NCBI GenBank assembly: GCA_024644085.1
Contig: JAHELS010000003.1
Location: 1-64,000, forward strand
Source of the DNA: Rhodopirellula sp.
Lineage (GTDB): Bacteria > Planctomycetota > Planctomycetia > Pirellulales > Pirellulaceae
Direction: 5' to 3'
Length of the DNA: 64,000 bases
Below, piece by piece: positions 1 to 8,573 of the stretch. Each line of letters starts with the position of its first letter. Position 1 is the stretch's first letter. The translations under genes were made by a program, and so were the position numbers. The notes under the pieces were generated by a model that was not told the origin of the DNA, ran no database searches, and worked only from the letters and a program-made list of their open reading frames with translations.

Positions 1-2265
1 TCCCGACCTGTTGCTTGACTGGAACAACCGCGACTTCCGGGGGCTTCCGGAACTGCGCGACCATGTGCTGCGCCAGGCGGGGCTTGCGGGCATCTGCGCC
101 CCCCGCGACGTTTGAATCTCCGCAGCCCCAAGATCCATCGGCGGGCAACTGGTAGGATTCGGCCAATCGGGCATCAGCGCTTCGGACAACTGCCATTCAC
201 TCCGCAGTGCCCAAGCATCGGCGCGCCGCGCCATCCGCAAACTGGCATCGATGTCGCCGGCCCGGTACATCGGTTCGGTCTCGGCGAGCGTACGGTCGGC
301 TACTTCGATCAGATTTCCTGGTGCCTCGCGATCGGCAGCGCGCGTTGACGTGGCCGTGGTCCAGTGTTGGCGATTGCGACGCACCAATTCGCCCGCTAAT
401 TGCCACCGGTCCAGTCCGGCTTGGCGAGCGAAACGTTGTGCGGAAAGTCCGAGTTGCCCCCCAACGCTCGGATCACCGCTGAGCACAATGATTTCGACAG
501 CGTCGGGCGAAACGATTTGCAGCCGCGGACCCGAAGCCGACATTTGCGGCGAAACCCGCTCGGCAGAAAAATGAGTCAGCCGCCAGATCGTGCGTGAGGC
601 ATCGGCGGGCGTCAACAAGAGATCGAGCGACTCGCCATCCCCGGCCAGCACCTCGGAACCGCGCGTCGCCGTCGACGTCAGAATCAACATGTCGATTTCG
701 TTGGTCGTCAACCGAGAGCAGCGGTACGGCGCGCCGCTGACCCCGGGTGCAACCGCAGGTGTCGCAGCCGCCACCCAGGGCGCAATCATTGCGATCGACC
801 GATTGACGTAGCTCAGTGCCATCGCTCGCTGGCTGTCGAGCGGTGAACCCGATGAAAGTGGCCGCGTCGACCGAAACAGGATCGCCGATGGTGTCGATTC
901 GAGACTCCGCATTGCCTGCAACCACATGGCGTGCCAGCGAAAACTTTCGGGACGCGGAGCCCCGATGGAATCAGCGATTGCCTCGGCCTGGTCGAGAATC
1001 GTTTCGGGCGGCATGCTCAGAATCCCGACCGCCGTTTCAACGCGATCGCCGAGCCGACGACGAGTTTCGGTCATTTGGGCGACCTCCTCGCCAGCCCGGA
1101 TTCCCCGGACACGCGGCGGCAGGTCGTCGATGATCGCGTCCAATAACGGCGCGTAATTGTGCCATGTTTCCGACGGTGCACCGACAAGCGGTCGCTGCCA
1201 CCGCTGGGGCAGGGCGCGCAGCCGCTGTGAGGTCAGAGCGGTCGCTTCGACCTGGCGGCTGTCCAACGCCTCGCCCAACCCGATGAACCATCCGGCGACC
1301 GGTTCAAGCAGTGACTGTAGCGCCGGGTCGGGCGAGCTCGGTGGCGGGGCGTAAATCAACATGCGCGATCGTATCGCTTCGCTGAGGATCGCAGCATCGG
1401 GTGGCCCCGAGAGCAACACGGCGTCAAATCCAAGCGATCGAACCCAGGCAAGCGGCTCGCCGTTGTGTTGCAGGATCCGCGTTACCCTCCCCGCGGGGAA
1501 GGCTGAGATTCGCAGCGGAGGACCGACGGTTGTCGCGTCCTCGGAAACTCGCATCGATCGGGTCTGCGCTTCGGTCGCCGGCTTGTTTCCGGAAACAATG
1601 CCCTCGCCAATCGGGATCAATCCGTCGACCCGCAGCTCATCAAGCCTGAGTGCGGTAGTCCCCGGACCGCTGTATGCATTGATCACGACGCCGTCGACGT
1701 AAGCATCATCCAAATCGGCTGAACTACCATGTTCGCGCCGAAGCGCTACTTCCTTCAATCGCAATGGACGCTCAATCAGGCCGACACCGATTGATGCAAA
1801 CTCGCCGACCTTTTGGTAATCCGCACCATAAACATTGACCGACACAGGCCGCTGGGTTTCTGCGTCGCGAAGGTATGGATAACGCACACGAAAACCAATT
1901 CGCGCACCCCCTCGCGCGCTCATCACCGAAACGTTGGCCGTCAAATCGTCGAGAGGACGTACCGGTTCGATCGCGTAAACGATCAGAGCCTCGCTGCCAT
2001 GCGACGACGTCATCGTGATAGTTTCACAGGGGCCCCCTTCCACACCTCCGCTGGCCAAGTGTCCTTGGGAAAGCACCCGCGCGTCACAGTCGGATCGATC
2101 CAAATACCAACGCGGTGGATGGGAATCGAGCGAGTCGTGGATCTGGGCTCGAGCTGACGCGGCCGCGATCAAAACAACCGCGATTGACAGCACCGCCGGA
2201 CGCAATCTTTGCCGAGCCGTCACATCCGACGATCGATTTCGTGTGGATCTCAAATCGGCAAACAT
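1..2265 (-). CDS. Large secreted hypothetical protein, 3' end outside the window
   Basis: A single open frame of 755 codons runs from ATG 2265 to base 1 with no stop, so the C-terminus is missing. Residues 21-40 form a hydrophobic signal sequence ending in an ARA cleavage site, so the protein is predicted to be exported. The rest is a soluble alpha/beta-like sequence without a motif I can name. It has a beta-rich N-terminal portion (about residues 45-200) and a Trp/Leu-rich helical part around 330-560. It resembles the large secreted hypothetical proteins common in planctomycetes. Up to about residue 717 (LGAAEIQ, base 115) the frame looks coding; the last 38 codons lie opposite a GC3-rich plus-strand frame and look random. 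Start chosen as the first ATG before the signal peptide. Function unknown. Confidence 0.7.
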   Translation of the reverse strand, partial: MFADLRSTRNRSSDVTARQRLRPAVLSIAVVLIAAASARAQIHDSLDSHPPRWYLDRSDCDARVLSQGHLASGGVEGGPCETITMTSSHGSEALIVYAIEPVRPLDDLTANVSVMSARGGARIGFRVRYPYLRDAETQRPVSVNVYGADYQKVGEFASIGVGLIERPLRLKEVALRREHGSSADLDDAYVDGVVINAYSGPGTTALRLDELRVDGLIPIGEGIVSGNKPATEAQTRSMRVSEDATTVGPPLRISAFPAGRVTRILQHNGEPLAWVRSLGFDAVLLSGPPDAAILSEAIRSRMLIYAPPPSSPDPALQSLLEPVAGWFIGLGEALDSRQVEATALTSQRLRALPQRWQRPLVGAPSETWHNYAPLLDAIIDDLPPRVRGIRAGEEVAQMTETRRRLGDRVETAVGILSMPPETILDQAEAIADSIGAPRPESFRWHAMWLQAMRSLESTPSAILFRSTRPLSSGSPLDSQRAMALSYVNRSIAMIAPWVAAATPAVAPGVSGAPYRCSRLTTNEIDMLILTSTATRGSEVLAGDGESLDLLLTPADASRTIWRLTHFSAERVSPQMSASGPRLQIVSPDAVEIIVLSGDPSVGGQLGLSAQRFARQAGLDRWQLAGELVRRNRQHWTTATSTRAADREAPGNLIEVADRTLAETEPMYRAGDIDASLRMARRADAWALRSEWQLSEALMPDWPNPTSCPPMDLGAAEIQTSRGAQMPASPAWRSTWSRSSGSPRKSRLFQSSNRSG
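2..115 (+). CDS. C-terminal fragment of an unidentified protein
   Basis: An open frame enters from the left edge and stops at TGA 113-115, leaving 37 residues (ends ..AGICAPRDV). I do not recognise the family. Third codon positions are about 84% G or C (31 of 37 by my count), which is strongly coding-like and looks richer than the neighbouring genes. It lies antisense to the last 38 codons of the large minus-strand gene that also runs off this edge, so the two cannot both be normal genes here. A foreign or rearranged junction near base 115 would explain this. The product is unknown. Confidence 0.45.
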   Translation, partial: PDLLLDWNNRDFRGLPELRDHVLRQAGLAGICAPRDV

Positions 2266-2653
2266 TCGTTGTTGACCTTGGTCGCGAGTGACGGAACAAT
2301 CGCCCTCGAGCCGCCTCGGAATCGCACGCTGCGAACCATTCCCAGGTGTGCGCGAAGGAAGGTGTGCGGAGAACGCGACGTGGTGTTGAAAGAAAACCAC
2401 ATCGGATCGCGGTCCGGCACCGATGGCGTAAGGTCTTTCCATACCAAGATTTAGGGTTTTGGGCCAAGGTGAAACCGCGTTGCAAAAAAGCGACGTTTGG
2501 TTTTGACAACGGCGCCGCGGCAATCACCCTAAGTCGTTACAGGCAAAGACTTTTGGCGCGACGCTGGGTCTTGACCGGCCCTCGACGGCACCACAGATGC
2601 AATGGATGGCATGCAACACCACGAGCATCACGCAGAACCTTCGGAGCACCTGT
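2266..2653. other. Intergenic region between divergent genes
   Basis: 388 bases between the start of the minus-strand secreted protein and the small plus-strand gene at 2654. It must hold promoters for both directions. The stretch around 2440-2520 is locally A/T-rich with short A and T runs (for example a six-A run near 2485), but I see no convincing sigma-70 boxes, hairpin or RNA gene. Longer frames crossing it lack coding character. Confidence 0.5.
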
Positions 2654-2941
2654 ATGCCGAAAACATTCGGACCCGCCAAGCTGAACGACGAGACCCCGAT
2701 CGAGCTTCAAGAGATGGCCAAAGCGATTGACGCCTTGCCGGCCCGCTACCGTGACGCGGTCACACCGGCACTGCATCGCGTGATGGAATGCAGCACTCGC
2801 CGCCGCCGCATCTTGAACCTCGTCCAGGAAGCCCTTTCGCAATTGCGGCTCGACATGAAGTACTTGATCTTCGATCTTGAAGCGACACGCCGTGAGCGTG
2901 ACGAGTACCGCGAAATGCTTGAGAAAGACGGCCGGCTGTAA
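2654..2941 (+). CDS. Small helical, coiled-coil-like protein
   Basis: 95 residues, starting MPKTFGPAKL. It is almost entirely predicted helical, with a heptad-like C-terminal half (about residues 50-92, rich in Leu, Arg and Glu) and no Cys-based metal site, signal peptide or membrane segment. Proteins of this size and style, with an IDALPARYRDAV-type segment, look conserved in planctomycetes, but I cannot name a function. A DNA-binding or scaffold role is possible but unsupported. An in-frame upstream ATG at 2597 would add 19 residues of non-conserved character, so 2654 is preferred. The gene stands alone, divergent from the secreted protein on the left and convergent with the acidic protein on the right. 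Confidence 0.65.
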   Translation: MPKTFGPAKLNDETPIELQEMAKAIDALPARYRDAVTPALHRVMECSTRRRRILNLVQEALSQLRLDMKYLIFDLEATRRERDEYREMLEKDGRL

Positions 2942-2976
2942 TCATGCGGAATCGGAGTCGCCGCTCCGATCTTCCG

Positions 2977-4083
2977 CTAGGCCAGAAAACTCGTCGAGTT
3001 ATCCTGCGCTGCGCTGTTTTGATATTGCAGATGCGCCGCAAAACGGAAGTTACTTTGTTGGATCTGCGTCAAGTTGGCGCCGTCGCTTTCGCCCGGCGAC
3101 AAAGTCCGGATGACGCCATAGAACGACTGCACAAAACGAATTCGAACCTCAGTCAGCACCTCGCGAGCTGATTCTGCCGGGTCGACCGTCGGAGCATCAT
3201 CGCTTTCTTCGGTCGCCCCGGTATCGGCCACTTCATCGACACCCTCTGGGTCGGCGACATCGGATGACTCTCCGGTCGCCTCTTCGATTGCTTCGCCTGT
3301 TTCGCTGGTGGACTCGGCGGACTCGACCGCATTCTCCACCGCGGCTGCATCAGCGGCCGACTCAACTCCAGCCTCTGTGTACGCAATTGCCTCGGCCGCC
3401 GCGATCTGTGACTCCGCGTCGGATTGCGAAGATTCGCTCCCAGAGTCGGTCGGGGTGACCTCGATGGCTGGCGGCGATTCGCCCGCGCCTGTCTGGGTCG
3501 AAACCTCATTGAACAGCAGGTTGAATTCCTCGAGAACCGAATTCACAAGCGTATCGGCGTCGACAGTCCCATCATCAACGAACCCTGAGACCGCGTCATT
3601 GACGACATTCAGGAAGTTGTCGAGCGGACTACCCTCAGCAGAATTGCCACCGAGCAGCGGACGAACGCTTTCAGCGATGTCGCTCTGGATTAACGAAAAC
3701 TGCAACTTCACGCGTGTCTTGATCGCGATATCGCCATTCTCATCCAACGTCGCGGTCTGTTTGAACTTGGCGCGCGCGTGAAGCTGGATTTGTTGCCCGT
3801 CGTCGGTCTGCAAATCGTAGCGGAAGCGTAATTGCGTCTTGTTGGCGTATTGAACCGAGCCATCTTCGTGAACCCGAACCTCCGATCGTGAAGCAAGCTT
3901 GAATGCGAGTTGTGCTTCATTGCTCAGGGAAAGGCCTGACTCCGAGCTTTGCTGCAAGTTCACGGCGAGCGATGTCCGCTGCACTGACTGTGCAACGACA
4001 CCACCGTTGGCAACGTCTGAATCGCCGGGCCGGCGGCCGAAGTGCCGTGCCAGTGTTGCGTCGCTAGAAATGCCGCGTACCAT
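2977..4083 (-). CDS. Hypothetical protein with acidic low-complexity tract
   Basis: 368 residues from ATG 4083. The N-terminal part (about 20-150) is polar and beta-prone with alternating charged and hydrophobic residues, for example LRFRYDLQ and VKLQFSLIQ. Residues about 155-205 are mixed. Residues about 205-300 form an Ala/Glu/Asp/Ser-rich acidic tract with repeated SAE/ESA-like words. The last 60 residues return to a beta-rich composition (VRIRFVQSFYGVI). There is no signal peptide, transmembrane segment, Cys cluster or recognised catalytic motif. The acidic tract could be a linker. I do not recognise the family. Confidence 0.65.
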   Translation of the reverse strand: MVRGISSDATLARHFGRRPGDSDVANGGVVAQSVQRTSLAVNLQQSSESGLSLSNEAQLAFKLASRSEVRVHEDGSVQYANKTQLRFRYDLQTDDGQQIQLHARAKFKQTATLDENGDIAIKTRVKLQFSLIQSDIAESVRPLLGGNSAEGSPLDNFLNVVNDAVSGFVDDGTVDADTLVNSVLEEFNLLFNEVSTQTGAGESPPAIEVTPTDSGSESSQSDAESQIAAAEAIAYTEAGVESAADAAAVENAVESAESTSETGEAIEEATGESSDVADPEGVDEVADTGATEESDDAPTVDPAESAREVLTEVRIRFVQSFYGVIRTLSPGESDGANLTQIQQSNFRFAAHLQYQNSAAQDNSTSFLA

Positions 4084-4439
4084 CTTCTTGCCCTCGTACC
4101 GTACCGGTTTGCAGTGATTGACCAGCGAGCCATCCGGAAGGGACCCTGGTCATCAATCTGAATTCGATCCGGGTGCACCCGGTACGCTTCGCAAAATCGG
4201 CATTCTCTCCCTGGTTCAACACGTTACGGACGCACAACCGTTACAGTCGTTAAAGCCTCGCCAGCTTCCGGACATCGTTGCCAGCGTTGGCGAGCTTCGA
4301 TATCAATTACGTTTTCGCGCCCCGCACTCGGAAATACGGTTGTCCCCGTTGCGGTGACTGTGAAACTGCGGGTAGACGTTTCACGCATGCGACTGGATCG
4401 CCACCGATTCCTTATGACGCCGCAAATGAAGACCTTTTG
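4084..4439. other. Intergenic region with small palindromes
   Basis: 356 bases between two divergent genes. It contains a perfect 14-base palindrome, CCGGGTGCACCCGG, at 4169-4182. It also has a looser inverted repeat pairing CTCGCCAG (about 4257-4264) with TTGGCGAG (about 4283-4290), which could form a hairpin. In-frame extension of the downstream gene back to 4278 is possible but reads as non-coding. No RNA gene was recognised. Confidence 0.5.
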
Positions 4440-4808
4440 ATGGACTGGAAACGTGCCCTGACGCAGAATCACGCGACGCTCGAACCGGATTCGGCTGAGC
4501 CCTTGCTGCGCCCGTTGGATCTCCCGGATTCGCCAAAAGAGATCGCCAACCAAATCGAGCGGTGGGCCGAACAACAACCGCGCTGGTCGGTCGAATCTCG
4601 CCACGATTCGGATTCAGCCGTCGAGCTTCATCTCACGCGGTCGACCAGAGTGATGCGGTTCGTTGACGACGTCCGTTTACGAATTGCGTGGGAAGGAAAC
4701 TCGAGTCGGATCGTTGCGGAAAGTCGATCGCGCATCGGAAAAGGCGATTTGGGACAGAACGCACGAAACTTGAAAGAATTGACCGGTCCACTGCGCCGCG
4801 ATCAATAG
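4440..4808 (+). CDS. DUF1499 family protein
   Basis: 122 residues from ATG 4440. The sequence follows the DUF1499 pattern: a central ..IERWAEQQPRW.. segment, a beta hairpin ending in VMRFVDDVRLRI, and a C-terminal SRSRIGKGDLGQNARNL segment typical of the family. The biochemical role of DUF1499 is unknown. The N-terminus is shorter than in many members and lacks the usual Cys-containing start. The frame is open upstream to 4278 and includes a CPRCGDC stretch there, so a longer start cannot be excluded. It is the first gene of a tight operon, 35 bases before the enolase-superfamily gene. Confidence 0.75.
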   Translation: MDWKRALTQNHATLEPDSAEPLLRPLDLPDSPKEIANQIERWAEQQPRWSVESRHDSDSAVELHLTRSTRVMRFVDDVRLRIAWEGNSSRIVAESRSRIGKGDLGQNARNLKELTGPLRRDQ

Positions 4809-4843
4809 AATTCCGCAGCCACTCGACACACCATGCGAATCAC

Positions 4844-6256
4844 ATGAAAGCTCGTAAACTAACTGACATACGTGTCCAATCTGTTGACCTGATGTACTTG
4901 CCGGTCACGATGCGCATGCCGCTGAAATTCGGACCCGAATCGGTCGACTCGGTGACCTGTGTCCGGGTCGCCGTGACTGTCGAGGACGAGCAAGGAACGG
5001 CTGCGACGGGATGGGGTGAAACACCGCTGTCGGTCACCTGGGCGTGGCCGAGCACCGAGATGTCGTACCAGCAACGTTTCGACGCGATGCAACAGTTCTG
5101 TGGTTGGCTTGCTCAAGCCTGGGTCGACAACGATGCCATCGGCCATCCGCTCGAGATCGGTCACGCCTTTATCGACCAACGATTACCGGAGATGTTGCAA
5201 ACGTTCAACGCGCATCGTGACGGTCCCCCGATGCCGCACCTCGCCGCATTGATCGCGGCAAGCGCGTTTGACATCGCGACCCACGACGCGTTCGGTGTCC
5301 TCCACGACGTTGACGTGTACGCCACCTACAACTCGCGTTATCTCTCCGACGATCTCTCGCATTACCTCAAGCCTGATGACGACTCAGTCTCGTTTACGGG
5401 CAAGTTTCCCAGCGACTTCCTGGTCGACGAGGTTCCCACCGAAATGCCAGTGTGGCACCTGGTCGGAGGGCTCGACCCGCTGGAAGAGGACGACAAGACG
5501 GGCAACGAACCGGAGGATGAATACCCCGTCACGCTGCGCCAATGGATCATCCGTGATGGATTGAAGTGTTTGAAAATCAAACTTCGAGGCAATGACCCAA
5601 CGTGGGACTACCAACGGATCGTTGACGTCGGTGAGATGTCGCTCGAGCTTGGTGCGGACACTTTGTCAGCCGACTTTAATTGCACCGTGACCGATCCCCA
5701 GTACGTCAATTCCATCTTGGATCGCCTGAGTTCGCAGCGACCAGAAATCTTCGAGATGATTCTGTACGTCGAACAACCGTTCCCCTACGATCTCGAAAAG
5801 AACCAGATCGATGTGCACAGCGTCTCGCAACGCAAGCCATTGTTTCTCGACGAGAGCGCGCATGACTGGAAATTTGTCTCGCTGGGCCGCAAGCTCGGAT
5901 GGACCGGCGTCGCCCTGAAGACCTGCAAGACTCAGTCCGGCGCGCTGTTGAGTCTTTGCTGGGCCAAGGCGCATGGAATGCCCTTGATGGTCCAGGATTT
6001 AACGAATCCGATGCTCGCGCAGATCCCTCACGTCCGTCTTGCCGCGCACGCCGGAACCATCATGGGTGTGGAGTCCAATGGCATGCAGTTCTATCCGGCG
6101 GCATCCGCGCCCGAAGAACAGATTCACCCCGGAATCTATCGACGCCGGCACGGAAAGCTCGACTTGTCGACGATCGCAGGCCCTGGTTTCGGCTATCGGA
6201 TCGGCGAAATCCATCGTGAACTGCCGGACTCTGTGACCTACCGGCGAGGGTCATGA
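4844..6256 (+). CDS. Enolase-superfamily (mandelate racemase/muconate lactonizing) enzyme
   Basis: 470 residues from ATG 4844. The fold is suggested by an N-terminal capping domain and a C-terminal barrel that keeps the superfamily signature. There is a K-x-K pair near 243-245 (LKIKLRG). Metal ligands are an Asp near 277 (SADFN), a Glu near 309 (VEQPFP) and an Asp/Glu pair near 335 (FLDES). A Lys near 359 (KTCKTQSG) lies on the other face. The active site therefore appears intact, and proton abstraction alpha to a carboxylate is expected; the substrate is unknown. A longer in-frame start at 4688 exists but only reads through the preceding gene. The last four bases overlap the start of the FAD monooxygenase (ATGA), implying translational coupling and perhaps a shared catabolic pathway. 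Confidence 0.85.
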   Translation: MKARKLTDIRVQSVDLMYLPVTMRMPLKFGPESVDSVTCVRVAVTVEDEQGTAATGWGETPLSVTWAWPSTEMSYQQRFDAMQQFCGWLAQAWVDNDAIGHPLEIGHAFIDQRLPEMLQTFNAHRDGPPMPHLAALIAASAFDIATHDAFGVLHDVDVYATYNSRYLSDDLSHYLKPDDDSVSFTGKFPSDFLVDEVPTEMPVWHLVGGLDPLEEDDKTGNEPEDEYPVTLRQWIIRDGLKCLKIKLRGNDPTWDYQRIVDVGEMSLELGADTLSADFNCTVTDPQYVNSILDRLSSQRPEIFEMILYVEQPFPYDLEKNQIDVHSVSQRKPLFLDESAHDWKFVSLGRKLGWTGVALKTCKTQSGALLSLCWAKAHGMPLMVQDLTNPMLAQIPHVRLAAHAGTIMGVESNGMQFYPAASAPEEQIHPGIYRRRHGKLDLSTIAGPGFGYRIGEIHRELPDSVTYRRGS

Positions 6257-7407
6257 GAATCGCCGTTTCGGGTTGCGGGATCGCCGGCGCGGCAGTCGCC
6301 TACTTGCTTGCCAAATCTGGGCACGAGGTCACCGTTTTTGAACAGTCGCCGGAGTGCAAACCGATTGGCGCGGGGATCATGTTGCAACCCAGCGGCCAAA
6401 AGATCCTCAAGCGGTTCGGCATTCTGGATCTGATTGAGAGGCAATCCAGCCGGCTTGAAGGACTCGATGCATTCTTACGCTCCGGCCGGCCGCTGATTCG
6501 ATTGCGGTATGCCTCACTCGACGAGCATTCCCACGCGATTGGCGTCCATCGCGGGCTGTTGTTCGATCAATTGCACCAGTTATGCGTTGCGGCTGGCGCG
6601 TCTGTGATCACTTCCGCGATGATCGTTGCGTACACATCGGATGAACGCGAGGTCCACCTGCGTGATCAAAGTGGTGGCGAGCATGGTCCGTTCGATTTCC
6701 TGATTGCGACCGACGGATCAAGATCGCTTCTGCGTAAAGTCTCGGGTATTCCCCATCGCGCCGTTGAATATCCTTATGCAGCGATTTGGACGACCGGCCC
6801 TTGCAGCACCGTCGACAACAAACTGTTCCAGGTCATTGACTCAACAACGCGGCTCGTTGGACTTTTGCCGATCGGCAGCGGGCAATGCAGTTTCTTCTGG
6901 GGTCTCAGGGCCGACCGATACGACGATCTGATCGAGCATGGCGTTGACGCCTGGAAAGAAAGCGTTGCCACCTTTTCACCCGCCGCGATCGGGCTGCTCG
7001 ATTCCATCACGTCGTTTGACCAAATGACCTTTGCGGGATACCGGCACGTGCGAATGCGGCGATGGTATGCCGACCGGATTGTGTTTCTTGGCGACGCCGC
7101 GCACGCGTCGAGTCCGCACCTGGGCCAGGGCGCCAACCTGGCACTCGAAGATGCGGTCTGTTTTGCCGACGCGTTGGCCGACTGCGACGACTTCGTGATC
7201 GCTTGTCACAACTACCAACGACAGCGTTGGCGAAAACTTCGTTATTACCAACAGTTAACGCGGTTGCTGTCACCCTTTTTTCAATCCGACGTGCCGTTAT
7301 TGGCCACCGGGCGCAACGGTGTCTTGCCGTGGATGCCGCATGTACCATGGCTGCGCCGTCGAATGCTCCGGACTCTCTGTGGTGAACAGCCCGGTTGGCT
7401 TGGGTGA
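6253..7407 (+). CDS. FAD-dependent monooxygenase (UbiH/salicylate hydroxylase type)
   Basis: 384 residues. The N-terminus carries the Rossmann FAD motif GCGIAGAAVAYLL followed by a Glu-ending strand (VFEQ). A DFLIATDGSRS segment (DG motif) lies near residue 150, and the second FAD motif GDAAHASSPHLGQGANLALEDA-like block lies near 278. These define class A flavoprotein aromatic hydroxylases, which use NAD(P)H and O2 to hydroxylate or epoxidise a substrate. Length is normal for the family. It overlaps the enolase-superfamily gene by four bases and is the last gene of that operon. Convergent radC-like stop lies 24 bases on. The substrate cannot be read from the sequence. Confidence 0.85.
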   Translation: MRIAVSGCGIAGAAVAYLLAKSGHEVTVFEQSPECKPIGAGIMLQPSGQKILKRFGILDLIERQSSRLEGLDAFLRSGRPLIRLRYASLDEHSHAIGVHRGLLFDQLHQLCVAAGASVITSAMIVAYTSDEREVHLRDQSGGEHGPFDFLIATDGSRSLLRKVSGIPHRAVEYPYAAIWTTGPCSTVDNKLFQVIDSTTRLVGLLPIGSGQCSFFWGLRADRYDDLIEHGVDAWKESVATFSPAAIGLLDSITSFDQMTFAGYRHVRMRRWYADRIVFLGDAAHASSPHLGQGANLALEDAVCFADALADCDDFVIACHNYQRQRWRKLRYYQQLTRLLSPFFQSDVPLLATGRNGVLPWMPHVPWLRRRMLRTLCGEQPGWLG

Positions 7408-7431
7408 CTGTACCTCGACGGTGGGCATGAA

Positions 7432-8382
7432 TCACGAGCACTCGCGAATACTGACACAAGAATCCCTGGCGACGACAATGTGATCGAGGACGTTGATCCC
7501 GAGCATCTGCCCCGCTTCGGTCAATTGCTCCGTCACCATATGGTCCTCGCGACTCGGCGTCGGATCGCCACTGGGATGATTGTGAACCAGGATCACGGCC
7601 GCCGCGGCGTCTCGGATCGCCGGACGAAACACCTCGCGCGGATGCACCAGGCTGGCATCGAGCGTGCCGACTGTGATCCGGTGCGCCAGAATCGGCTTGT
7701 GCTTGGTATCGAGGGTGACAATGTGGAATTCCTCCTGTACCCCGTCGATCGCCAAACGCTGGAATTCCCGTTCACAGAAAGCGATCGCTTCGCTCGTGCT
7801 GGTAATCTTGACCGTATCGCGGGCTGCCTGTGCCTCGACCTGGGCGATGCGGCGGCCAAGTTCGATTCCGGCCATGATCTGGGCGTAACTTGATGCGGTC
7901 GCTGCGGGACTGATCTTTTTCAGTTCCGCGGCACTGCACTTTGGCAATTCGTCGATTCGAGATGAAAATCGGTTGGCGATTTTTTGCGCACCGACGATCG
8001 CCGATTCCTTTTGCACGCCAACCCGAATCAGGATGGCTAGAAGATCAGCGTTACTGAGTGCCGCCACGCCGTGTCGGGCCAACCGCTCGCGTGGCCGTTC
8101 CTGTGCGGGCGTTTCCTTCACCTGCACGCCATGAATCTGCCGATCGATCCATTCGCCGGGACGGAAATCACGTCTTGCCGTCGCGTTCCATCGGTAACGA
8201 ATCTCATCGTCGACATGCGACTCTCTGAGCAGGCCCTCACGGACTAACTGGCCTAACGTTCGGGTGACGTACGAAGGCTTTGCTTCACTGCATCGCCGCT
8301 TCGCCTCGTCGGACGAAAAGTCGTCGAGATCGACTAGGGGGTGAATGACCGACTCGAGTCGTTTGCGTCGCTGCTCGCTCAC
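7432..8382 (-). CDS. radC: RadC-like JAB-domain protein with N-terminal winged-helix-like extension
   Basis: 316 residues, GTG start at 8382. The C-terminal half is the RadC/JAB-type (MPN-like) domain with the metalloprotease-style motif H267-N-H269 .. S277 .. D280 inside HNHPSGDPTPSRED. Residues about 100-180 contain the RadC helix-hairpin-helix region (ERLARHGVAALSNADLLAILI). The first about 95 residues are extra compared with usual RadC (about 225 residues). They read as a winged-helix domain (RCSEAKPSYVTRTLGQLVREGLL .. YRW), which hints at DNA binding. The role of RadC remains unclear in bacteria despite its DNA-repair name. It is convergent with the monooxygenase gene and divergent from the metal-efflux pair. 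Confidence 0.85.
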   Translation of the reverse strand: MSEQRRKRLESVIHPLVDLDDFSSDEAKRRCSEAKPSYVTRTLGQLVREGLLRESHVDDEIRYRWNATARRDFRPGEWIDRQIHGVQVKETPAQERPRERLARHGVAALSNADLLAILIRVGVQKESAIVGAQKIANRFSSRIDELPKCSAAELKKISPAATASSYAQIMAGIELGRRIAQVEAQAARDTVKITSTSEAIAFCEREFQRLAIDGVQEEFHIVTLDTKHKPILAHRITVGTLDASLVHPREVFRPAIRDAAAAVILVHNHPSGDPTPSREDHMVTEQLTEAGQMLGINVLDHIVVARDSCVSIRECS

Positions 8383-8573
8383 GAAAGCCCCCGTGGTATG
8401 GCGAATGTAGCTCGTCGGTTCATGAAAACGTCGCCATCGGGCGCGGTGGATCGATTCCGCTGCGGATATGAATCAACCAGATCGGCATCGTCTTGTTAGA
8501 ATGATATCGCTAACTTGGGGGCGAGTCGCGTGGGGATCAACGCGGCATCAATTCAACACATCTCGGGCACTCG

